Below, in pieces: positions 27,702-34,770 of a stretch of 64,000 nt of DNA. The notes beneath the pieces are model-generated. The model made no database searches and was not told where the DNA came from. It saw only the letters and a program-made list of their open reading frames with translations. The position numbers were made by a program, and so were the translations under genes. Each line of letters starts with the position of its first letter. Positions within the stretch are counted from its first letter, which is position 1. Source of the DNA: Bacteroidales bacterium (lineage in GTDB: Bacteria; Bacteroidota; Bacteroidia; Bacteroidales; UBA10428); assembly GCA_016933335.1 (NCBI GenBank), contig JAFGBD010000047.1, positions 54,290-118,289 on the forward strand, in the 5' to 3' direction.

Positions 27702-28397
27702 TTATTCTCTGAAGCAAAAATCGATGATGCTGTCAACATGTATGATAACTGTATTGAGATAATTAATGCCAAAATATTCCTTGTCAAATATTAAAGGCAG
27801 CTCGGTGCAGCCAAGTACGAGCGAATCTATGGCAATGTTTTCAATCATTGATTTTACTGTTTCGAGAAACCTTGTTTTTGTGTTCTCTGATATGATCCCC
27901 TTGTTCAATTCAGAAAATATTTTTTCATGAATGTAATCCTGTTCCGTTATTTCCGGTGTATATATGTTCATCCCGTATTTTCTGAAGCTTTCAGGATATA
28001 AGTCAGATTTCATGATAAACCGGGTTCCCAGGAGGCCGATTTTTCTGTTTTTGCTTATTTTATCTGCAGCTTTTGCTGTTTCTTCGACAATACTGATCAT
28101 TGGAACTTCAGACTTCTTACTTATTTCACTGAAAAAAATGTGAGGGGTATTTGATGCCATCGATATGAAATCGGCACCACCCTTAACCAGTGAGTCTGCT
28201 GCTCCGGATAACAATTTCACTGCTGAGTTGAAATCATGATTGTCCATGTAGCGTTTGAATTCTGTCAGACTGACACTGTTAATAATGATTTCCGGTTCCC
28301 GTCCTTTGGATTTTGACTGATACCTGTCAATCAGTTCTTTATAATACAGAATGGTCGATTCGGGACCAAGCCCGCCGATGATTCCGATTTTCTTCAT
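27702..28397 (-). CDS. Aspartate/glutamate racemase family protein
   Basis: A 231-residue protein with the family start KKIGIIGGLGPEST, an SNTPH motif at about residues 102-106 and the second active-site region LVLGCTELPLI. Cofactor-independent racemases use two cysteines. The C-terminal Cys is present, but the residue before NTPH is Ser rather than Cys, which also occurs in other family members and raises doubt about racemisation as such. Close named relatives are aspartate racemase and broad-specificity racemases. The glycosyltransferase gene is upstream on the same strand, 47 bases away. Confidence 0.8.
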   Translation of the reverse strand: MKKIGIIGGLGPESTILYYKELIDRYQSKSKGREPEIIINSVSLTEFKRYMDNHDFNSAVKLLSGAADSLVKGGADFISMASNTPHIFFSEISKKSEVPMISIVEETAKAADKISKNRKIGLLGTRFIMKSDLYPESFRKYGMNIYTPEITEQDYIHEKIFSELNKGIISENTKTRFLETVKSMIENIAIDSLVLGCTELPLIFDKEYFGINYLNTVIIHVDSIIDFCFRE

Positions 28398-28444
28398 GAG
28401 GAATGATTTTTGGTGTATATATGTATATTTTGTATAATAATAAA

Positions 28445-29317
28445 TCAGACTATCTGATAATTCCTGTAGCTGAAATCGAGCCCCGGATATTTCCTTAACA
28501 GGTTTTTCATTTTATCTTTGAAGCTCGTCTTATTAAAAGAAATATCATAATCAAATTTCCAGTTTTTAGACCTGATCCTTTGTTCCATTACCTTTGGATG
28601 TGTACCTTCAAAATGCCTGAGACTGCTTATTTTCCTGAAATAATCAAATTCTTTTGCTTTAAATACATTTTTATCAATCCATTCATCGTCATGCCAGTAT
28701 TTGTGGAAATTTTCCTGCTTTCTCTGCATGGCTTTCGGCTCTTTGACCCATCCGTAGTGATACACAAATGCATCAAGCGGTTTTACTCTCAGTTTCTGAT
28801 TTTCTTTTTTTCTGAAGCCCTGGGCATCCCTGTATGAGTAAATCGACTTATCATTTCTGATGACCCTGATTTCATGCCTGTACCAGTTTGATGAGGTACC
28901 GACATAGTCATAAGAGCCGTAAAAATGCAGATACCGGAAAAGCAGTCCGTCCACACCGGGATCATCCTGGTAACGCCGCATATTCTCCTTAACGGCATCA
29001 AGATACTTTTCATGGATCACCTCATCTCCCTGGATATAAAATGCCCAGTCGGTATCATCAGATACCTCCGCAAATGCTTTATCTGTCTCCAATGCCAGCA
29101 CCCTGCCTCCTTCTCGCAGGTTCTCATCCCAGATGGTGTCGATTATCCTGATTTTATTCCTGTCGATGTTTTCTATCAGATTACGGGTATCATCATCTGA
29201 TTTTCCCACTGCAACCACAAATTCATCACATAACGGCAGAATGGATGTGATGGCCTCAACTACCGGATAGTCATATATAATAGCATTTTTTATGAATGAA
29301 AAACCTGTTACTTTCAC
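28445..29317 (-). CDS. Glycosyltransferase family 2 protein
   Basis: A 290-residue cytoplasmic protein with the GT-A start GFSFIKNAIIYDYPVVEAI, a conserved VVAVGKSDDDT stretch and QGDEVIH in place of a DxD metal motif. The C-terminal part is rich in aromatic and basic residues (YHYGWVKEPKAMQRKQ). No membrane helix is seen. It is probably used in cell-surface glycan or modification chemistry. The acceptor is unknown. It lies upstream of the racemase gene, with the repeat cluster just in front of its start. Confidence 0.75.
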   Translation of the reverse strand: MKVTGFSFIKNAIIYDYPVVEAITSILPLCDEFVVAVGKSDDDTRNLIENIDRNKIRIIDTIWDENLREGGRVLALETDKAFAEVSDDTDWAFYIQGDEVIHEKYLDAVKENMRRYQDDPGVDGLLFRYLHFYGSYDYVGTSSNWYRHEIRVIRNDKSIYSYRDAQGFRKKENQKLRVKPLDAFVYHYGWVKEPKAMQRKQENFHKYWHDDEWIDKNVFKAKEFDYFRKISSLRHFEGTHPKVMEQRIRSKNWKFDYDISFNKTSFKDKMKNLLRKYPGLDFSYRNYQIV

Positions 29318-29350
29318 TCGGATATATTTATTTTATTTATTCACTTTGTT

Positions 29351-29520
29351 TCCCGATAAATCGGGACAGGCAATGAGATCGCTCATTTCATTCGCTAAGT
29401 TATTCGCTTCGCTTCCCGATAAATCGGGACAGGCTATGAGATCGCTTCGCTAAGTTATTCGCTTCGCTCATAAGATCGCTTCGCTCATAAGATCGCTTCG
29501 CTAAGTTCCCGATAAATCGG
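29351..29520. repeat. Cluster of short palindromic and tandem repeats
   Basis: The palindrome TCCCGATAAATCGGGA with CAGGC attached occurs at 29351-29371 and 29414-29434, and a truncated copy at 29507-29520. Between them are TTCGCTAAGTT three times (29391, 29446, 29497), TTATTCGCTTCGCT twice, and a 17-bp unit CATAAGATCGCTTCGCT in perfect tandem (29469-29485, 29486-29502). The block is intergenic, between the glycosyltransferase start and the chorismate mutase promoter. Units are too short and irregular for CRISPR. Confidence 0.85.
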
Positions 29521-29700
29521 ATTTCGGTTCATCTCTTTTTGTGAAAAAATGAAAATTTTTTAATGGACGTTTCATTCGTATGATTTTTACAAACAAATAT
29601 AATCGAAATCGCAAATAACAGACCTTTTTGCTTGCTTTTAGATAATGTGCAATAACAGGTAAGGAAATTGACATAAATAAGAAGTAGTATTTAATGCCCA

Positions 29701-29729
29701 TTGAAAACAGGAGGTTTTTCTTATATTTG
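29701..29729 (+). promoter_or_regulatory. Predicted promoter of the chorismate mutase-like/aldolase pair
   Basis: TTG at 29701-29703, an 18-base spacer and an exact TATATTTG at 29722-29729. The start codon is 35 bases downstream. Confidence 0.7.
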
Positions 29730-29764
29730 CATGCTTATTATTATTTAATGCATAATCATTCAGG

Positions 29765-30070
29765 ATGAAACAAGTAAACGACTGTAATAACATTGAAGAC
29801 ATACGACAGGCAATTGATGAGCTGGATGAGGAGATCATTTCGCTGCTTGGAAGACGTTTTCAGTATGTAAAAAAGATCGTAAAATTCAAAGATAAGAATG
29901 AGGAAAGCATTGTTGCCAGAGAAAGAAGAGAAGCCGTGATCAGGTCACGAAGAAAACTTGCCGTTGAAAAAGGACTGGATCCTGATGTGATAGAGCAGTT
30001 ATACCGGAATCTTATAAGCCATTTCATAGAAGAGGAATTAAAGCTGATCCGGGATGATGATAATAAATGA
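29765..30070 (+). CDS. Chorismate mutase type II (PchB-like)
   Basis: A 101-residue all-helical AroQ-fold protein: IEDIRQAIDELDEEIISLLG, then RRFQYVKKIVKFKDKNEE and ARERREAV. The conserved Arg of helix 1, the Arg-Arg after the GRR turn and the Lys of the K-loop are all present. The pattern C-x-x-x-x-DIR-AID and the GLDPDVIEQLY tail look more like PchB (isochorismate-pyruvate lyase/chorismate mutase) than the mutase domains of aromatic-pathway fusions. It likely turns chorismate into prephenate or isochorismate into salicylate plus pyruvate. The aldolase-like gene follows after 28 bases. Confidence 0.8.
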   Translation: MKQVNDCNNIEDIRQAIDELDEEIISLLGRRFQYVKKIVKFKDKNEESIVARERREAVIRSRRKLAVEKGLDPDVIEQLYRNLISHFIEEELKLIRDDDNK

Positions 30071-30098
30071 GTGGTCATAAATTTAAAACAAACGAGTT

Positions 30099-31046
30099 AT
30101 GTATCGCAAGGAGATTAAAGTACTGGATTGCACAATCCGTGATGGCGGATTGATGAATAAATGGCTTTTTACCGATGAAATGGTAAAAGCTGTTTATGAA
30201 GCATGCGTTGCTTCGGGTATCGATTATATGGAAATTGGTTATAAAAGCAGTGAAAAAGCTTTCTCACGCAAAGAATATGGCAAATGGCGGTTTTGTGATG
30301 AAAAAGATATTAAAGCCATTGTCGGTAAGAATGAAACCAACCTGAAATTATCGGCAATGGCAGACATCGGCAGGGTGGAACCTGAAGACATCCTGCCAAA
30401 ATCAGAAAGTCTCCTCGATATGATACGTGTTGCATGTTACATCCACCAGTTAGACAAGGCCATATGGCTGGCCGAACATTGCATTGACAAAGGTTATGAA
30501 GCCACCATAAATCTGATGGCCGTGTCAACCGTCATGGAAAGAGACCTGAACGAAGGACTTGAAGACCTGAATAAATCAAAAGTACCGGTGGTCTATATTG
30601 TGGACAGTTATGGCAGCATGTACTGTGAACAGATAGAACTGCTGATTAACAAATACAGGGAGCGCCTTCCGGGAAAAACAATCGGTGTGCATATGCATAA
30701 TAACATGCAGCTGGCTTTCTCCAATACAGTTACAGGTATCATACATCAGTGTAACATGCTCGATGGGTCCTTTCTGGGTATTGGCAGGGGTGCCGGTAAT
30801 TGCCCCCTGGAGATTCTGATGTCATTCCTGAAGAATCCCAAATTCAAATTAAAGCCGATCTTCCAGGTGATACAGGATTATATGATCCCTTTGCATAAAG
30901 AGATAGAGTGGGGATACCATATTCCATACCTGATAACAGGAGCCATGAATCAGCACCCGCGCAGTGCCATGAAGTGGAGGGATGGCGAAACCAGGGACGA
31001 TCTCGTGGGATTTTACAATTATATGATGGACCAGAAAGATTTTTAA
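30099..31046 (+). CDS. HMGL-like aldolase domain protein
   Basis: A 315-residue DRE-TIM barrel protein. VLDCTIRDGGLMNKW holds the Arg-Asp of the catalytic motif, GVHMHNNMQLAFSN supplies the metal-binding His-x-His, and LGIGRGAGNCPLEI the C-terminal loop. It resembles 4-hydroxy-2-oxovalerate aldolase and the catalytic half of isopropylmalate synthases but lacks a regulatory domain. It is probably co-transcribed with the PchB-like gene. The natural substrate is unknown, and pairing suggests chemistry on a chorismate- or pyruvate-derived compound. Confidence 0.75.
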   Translation: MYRKEIKVLDCTIRDGGLMNKWLFTDEMVKAVYEACVASGIDYMEIGYKSSEKAFSRKEYGKWRFCDEKDIKAIVGKNETNLKLSAMADIGRVEPEDILPKSESLLDMIRVACYIHQLDKAIWLAEHCIDKGYEATINLMAVSTVMERDLNEGLEDLNKSKVPVVYIVDSYGSMYCEQIELLINKYRERLPGKTIGVHMHNNMQLAFSNTVTGIIHQCNMLDGSFLGIGRGAGNCPLEILMSFLKNPKFKLKPIFQVIQDYMIPLHKEIEWGYHIPYLITGAMNQHPRSAMKWRDGETRDDLVGFYNYMMDQKDF

Positions 31047-31209
31047 CCTTCCCTGTTTTTGGCCAGGTCTCAGTCTGGATTTTCTGCCGGCCTTAAAATA
31101 ATGATTAACAGCCACAGGTGATGAATATTCCTGCCTGGTTTTGATGCAGCAGGTAACTAAATATCCTGAAATACGTAAACGTTATTAATAGCGATGATTA
31201 AGATCAGGT

Positions 31210-31947
31210 ATGATATTCAGAGATATAAAGCTGGCTGTACTGTTCATTTTAACATGTGTACCGTCAAATGTTTACTCTCAACTCTCACTGACCGGCTACC
31301 TGGAAGGTGGGAAAAATGCCGTTTATAACAATTATTATCTCAGTTGTTCCGCTCTTCCCTCTTGTGAAATCAGAGATTTCAAACTTGAATCAGGTTTTTC
31401 CTGGACATTTGCCGACCAGAAGGAAAATCGTTTTGAAGGCTGTTTCATCCGGACATCAAAAGATGTTTTTCTGTTTAAAAGTAATGCAATCGGACTGGCA
31501 GGATTTTATTTATGGAAACCCTTTTCTTTCGAACTGAGGGAGGTCAACTGGGGGGTGCTGACTACACTTACAACCGGGCATTTTCAGTTTCTTCTGGGGA
31601 ATAACCACAGGACATACAGATACTCTGATAAGAGCAGAAATCTCAATGAGTTCAGCGGCGAATCCTTGAAAATTACAGAGCCATGGAACCTGGTATATGA
31701 AGTCCGGTATGCTCTCAACAACAACGACAAACCATGGAACCTGGCAGCAGCCCTGACAAATATAGATTATTTCCTGATCAACCAGGAAACCAATCCGATG
31801 TTTCACCTGTTGGCTACTTATTCGGTTTTTGGTCATACCGATATGTTTCTGGACATATGGTATAAAAATGCCGGTATGTTCAACATGAAAGTTAATTACT
31901 TTGGATATTTTATCAGATTAGGATTGCAATGGAAAATCACACATTAA
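31210..31947 (+). CDS. Secreted beta-barrel-like protein, function unknown
   Basis: A 245-residue protein with a signal peptide (about 1-23, cut near VYSQ). The body is rich in alternating hydrophobic/aromatic strands (FYLWKPFSFELREV, FQFLLGNNHRTYRY) and ends in YFIRLGLQWKITH, consistent with an outer-membrane barrel. No motif names a family. Its last 19 bases overlap the next gene, so the two are translated together. Confidence 0.6.
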   Translation: MIFRDIKLAVLFILTCVPSNVYSQLSLTGYLEGGKNAVYNNYYLSCSALPSCEIRDFKLESGFSWTFADQKENRFEGCFIRTSKDVFLFKSNAIGLAGFYLWKPFSFELREVNWGVLTTLTTGHFQFLLGNNHRTYRYSDKSRNLNEFSGESLKITEPWNLVYEVRYALNNNDKPWNLAAALTNIDYFLINQETNPMFHLLATYSVFGHTDMFLDIWYKNAGMFNMKVNYFGYFIRLGLQWKITH

Positions 31948-32795
31948 TCAGATCAGTTTTGATGACTGTTTTTATTTCAGGACTAATATCATGTTCGGAC
32001 GAACTCGATATGTCCGGCTTATTCATATCACCCGATCAGGTTAATGAACGCTTTGAACAGTCAGTGGAATGGAACAGCATGCATGCCGGTAAAGTGATTG
32101 ATCTGGATACTGTCAGTTACACCTTCCTGGCTGCAGGAGATTGTCATGTCGGAGGAATATCAAACATGGAAAAATTTTCGCTTGAAGCCTCCCGTCCCGG
32201 GATTTCCTTTTTTGTGCTTGCAGGTGATCTGACGACAGGTCATAAAGAGGATTATGATATACTGAGAGATCATCTCGACCGGCATTATTCCATACCCTGT
32301 TTTCTGATTGCCGGGAATCATGATCTGTATTTTAACGGATGGAGCACATATTATGACTATTTTGGTTCCTCGACATACACATTTACCATTGAAACGCCTG
32401 CTGCAAGCGATCTTTTTATATGCCTTGATTCAGGCAGCGGAACATTGGGAGACAGACAATTAAACTGGCTTAGCAACATCCTGGCGGATTCCCGCAGTGA
32501 TTATCGTAACTGCATTATAGTATCCCACTCGAACTTTTTTCGTTCCCGCCGAACATTAAGCACAACTCCTCTGGTGGAAGAATTATACTATCTTCTTGAT
32601 TTATTCTCTGACTACCATGTAGACATGGTTATCATGGGCCATGATCATGAAAGATCGGTAGAGATATTTGGCAATACAACATACCTGACACTGGATGCAA
32701 TCGAAGATGATTATGAAGGAGCTTCTTATGCCAGAATTGATAACGAAAACGGAGCGTTGAAATACCGCTTTAACCCTGTTTCGGATATAGACTGA
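31929..32795 (+). CDS. Calcineurin-like metallophosphoesterase lipoprotein
   Basis: A 288-residue protein with a short export segment ending LISC (Cys22), a likely lipid-attachment site. The metallophosphoesterase signature is complete and in order: AGDCHVGG, LAGDLTTG, AGNHDLY, VSHSNFF and MGHDHERS. The first motif has Cys between Asp and His (DCH), as in the DxH consensus. It hydrolyses a phosphoester outside the cytoplasm; substrate unknown. The 19-base overlap with the barrel gene suggests the two proteins work together at the envelope. Confidence 0.85.
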   Translation: MENHTLIRSVLMTVFISGLISCSDELDMSGLFISPDQVNERFEQSVEWNSMHAGKVIDLDTVSYTFLAAGDCHVGGISNMEKFSLEASRPGISFFVLAGDLTTGHKEDYDILRDHLDRHYSIPCFLIAGNHDLYFNGWSTYYDYFGSSTYTFTIETPAASDLFICLDSGSGTLGDRQLNWLSNILADSRSDYRNCIIVSHSNFFRSRRTLSTTPLVEELYYLLDLFSDYHVDMVIMGHDHERSVEIFGNTTYLTLDAIEDDYEGASYARIDNENGALKYRFNPVSDID

Positions 32796-32839
32796 TAAGG
32801 TGTTTAATTTCAGACAGAGACAAAGTCTGAAGATTCTTA

Positions 32840-34666
32840 TCAGGATTTTCTTAATACAAAGATCTGCCGGAGTTTGCCTTCCGGTGATAAGGTCCCTCCT
32901 GACAAATTAATGGCAGTTTCTATCAGTGCAAGGTGAGAGTATGCCTGTGGAAAATTACCAAGCAGCTGTTTGTTGTCAAAATCAATGTCCTCGCTATATA
33001 GGCCTAAATGATTGCTATATGTCAGCATCTGATCAAACAGCTTTTCAGCTTCCTTTTTTTCCCCGATTTTATGAAGGCTGTTGATAAGCCAGAAGGTACA
33101 AATGACAAAAGCGGATGACGGGATACCAAAATCATCCATGTTTTTATAACGGTAAAGCAAACCGTTATGAGACAAATGTTTCCTGATGGCTTTTACTGTG
33201 GAGATGTATCTTGGATCAGTTGCCCCGATGAATCCAAAAGGCTCCATCAGTAAAACTGATGCATCAAGGTCTGATGAATGATAGACCTGGGTGAATGCTT
33301 TCAGCTTTTTGTTCCAGGCTTTCTCAAAGACATCTTTCCTGATTATTTCCTTTAGCTTTTCCCATTCATTCATTAATCCATGCTGCTTTATGATCCTGCT
33401 AATTTTAATGGCGCGATCGATGGCTACCCAGCAAAGTACTTTGGAGAAGGTAAAATGCTGTTGTTTCTTCCTGATCTCCCAGATCCCCCTGTCAGGCTTT
33501 TTCCAGTTGTTTCCAACCATTTTGACAATGCTTCTTGTGATGGTCCAGAGATCTTCGCTGTTTTCAAGTGAAACATCGAAAAGGTTGAATTGCTGATAAA
33601 TGGCATCCATCAGTATTCCAAAAATGTCATTCTGTTTTTGCTTATAGGCGTCATTGCCAATACGAACCGGCTTTGAATTCTTATATCCTGCAAAATGATC
33701 AAGCTTTTGCTCTGTAAGTGTGCGCTCGCCATTAATGCCATACATGATCTGTATTTTTTCATCCTTATCAGGAATGATCTGCCTGATGAAATTGAGGTAT
33801 CTTCTGGCAAGATGCGAATGACCCAGTTCCGACATTACTTTTATTACCATTGAGGAGTCTCTCAACCAGCAGAATCTGTAATCCCAGTTTCTGATATCGC
33901 CCGGGGTTTCGGGTAATGAAGTTGTAACGGCAGCCAGTATGGCACCGGAATTATCATAGCTTAACAGTTTTAATACCAAAGCACTACGCAGTATTTCATC
34001 ATTATACCTGCCATATAATTTTGTCCGTTCAGACCAGTTTAGCCAGTAAACTTTTGTTCGCTGGAGTTTCAGATATTCACGGTCAACTGTCTGGGTCAGG
34101 ATTTTTTGATTGTAACTCAGAAGAAAATATGCATCACCTGTTATTTCCAGCAATTCGCCATTCAGTACTTTTTTTTTATCGAGATCTGTGTAAAGATAAA
34201 CTGAATCATATGGTCCTTTTGTGGTATAACTTTTTATATAATCCTTATTTACTATTGTTTTGGTCGGATATTTGGCATACTCGAGACACGGATTGTATTT
34301 AATCCTGAATGCAGGTTTCCCTTTCTGATATTTGATATACCTGATGATGTCGGGAGGCACGTAATGTGTTCCTGATTCTTCAATATACCGTGGCATAAAA
34401 TCCACAATTTCGAACTCATGATCCGGATTCCGGACTTTTGTAACAAGGATATTTGTCCTGCAGATATATGACTGGGAAAGACTGTAACTGTCATCAAAAA
34501 TGAATTCAAAACTGCCTCCTTTTTCCCTGTCGAGAATTTTGGCAAATACAGAGGGAGAATCAAACTTCGGAAGGCAAAGCCAGTCAATCGATCCTGTCTG
34601 GGAGATCAGTGCAGCACTCCGGCAGTTGCCGATAATACCATAATTCAGATTTTGCATATCTTCCAT
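32840..34666 (-). CDS. Glycoside hydrolase family 15 protein (glucoamylase/trehalase-like)
   Basis: About 608 residues. The N-terminal GH15-type start NYGIIGNCRSAALISQTGSI leads to an (alpha/alpha)6 barrel region with IRNWDYRFCWLRDSSM and DLWTITRSIVK. No signal peptide, so cytoplasmic. The GH15 group hydrolyses alpha-glucosidic bonds, and cytoplasmic bacterial members include glucoamylase-like enzymes and trehalases. Being divergent from the trehalose synthase gene supports a trehalose or maltooligosaccharide substrate. I chose ATG 34666 because a TTG at 34678 would fall inside the -7 box. An ATG at 34657 is also possible. Confidence 0.83.
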   Translation of the reverse strand: MEDMQNLNYGIIGNCRSAALISQTGSIDWLCLPKFDSPSVFAKILDREKGGSFEFIFDDSYSLSQSYICRTNILVTKVRNPDHEFEIVDFMPRYIEESGTHYVPPDIIRYIKYQKGKPAFRIKYNPCLEYAKYPTKTIVNKDYIKSYTTKGPYDSVYLYTDLDKKKVLNGELLEITGDAYFLLSYNQKILTQTVDREYLKLQRTKVYWLNWSERTKLYGRYNDEILRSALVLKLLSYDNSGAILAAVTTSLPETPGDIRNWDYRFCWLRDSSMVIKVMSELGHSHLARRYLNFIRQIIPDKDEKIQIMYGINGERTLTEQKLDHFAGYKNSKPVRIGNDAYKQKQNDIFGILMDAIYQQFNLFDVSLENSEDLWTITRSIVKMVGNNWKKPDRGIWEIRKKQQHFTFSKVLCWVAIDRAIKISRIIKQHGLMNEWEKLKEIIRKDVFEKAWNKKLKAFTQVYHSSDLDASVLLMEPFGFIGATDPRYISTVKAIRKHLSHNGLLYRYKNMDDFGIPSSAFVICTFWLINSLHKIGEKKEAEKLFDQMLTYSNHLGLYSEDIDFDNKQLLGNFPQAYSHLALIETAINLSGGTLSPEGKLRQIFVLRKS

Positions 34667-34675
34667 TGGTTTCTG

Positions 34676-34683
34676 CAAAAGTA
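34676..34683 (-). promoter_or_regulatory. -7 box of the GH15 gene
   Basis: On the minus strand this reads TACTTTTG, an exact TAnnTTTG. It lies 9 bases before the ATG at 34666, so the message would be nearly leaderless. The -33 element is weak. Confidence 0.45.
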
Positions 34684-34707
34684 AATGTTCTTACCGGCAG
34701 ATAAAAA

Positions 34708-34715
34708 TAAATTTG
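34708..34715 (+). promoter_or_regulatory. -7 box of the trehalose synthesis gene
   Basis: Exact TAAATTTG, 55 bases before the ATG at 34771, diverging from the GH15 -7 box 25 bases away. The -33 region is not clear. Confidence 0.45.
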
Positions 34716-34770
34716 TTTTTCCGGATTAAATTTTGTATAATGTTAGTTATTCATTCTATATGTTTTTATC

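Noticed and set aside
27454..27762. 102-codon plus-strand frame
   Set aside because: Runs antisense into the racemase gene and has no protein-like pattern.
29351..29520. CRISPR array
   Set aside because: Repeats are short, unequal and nested, with no constant-length unique spacers and no cas genes.
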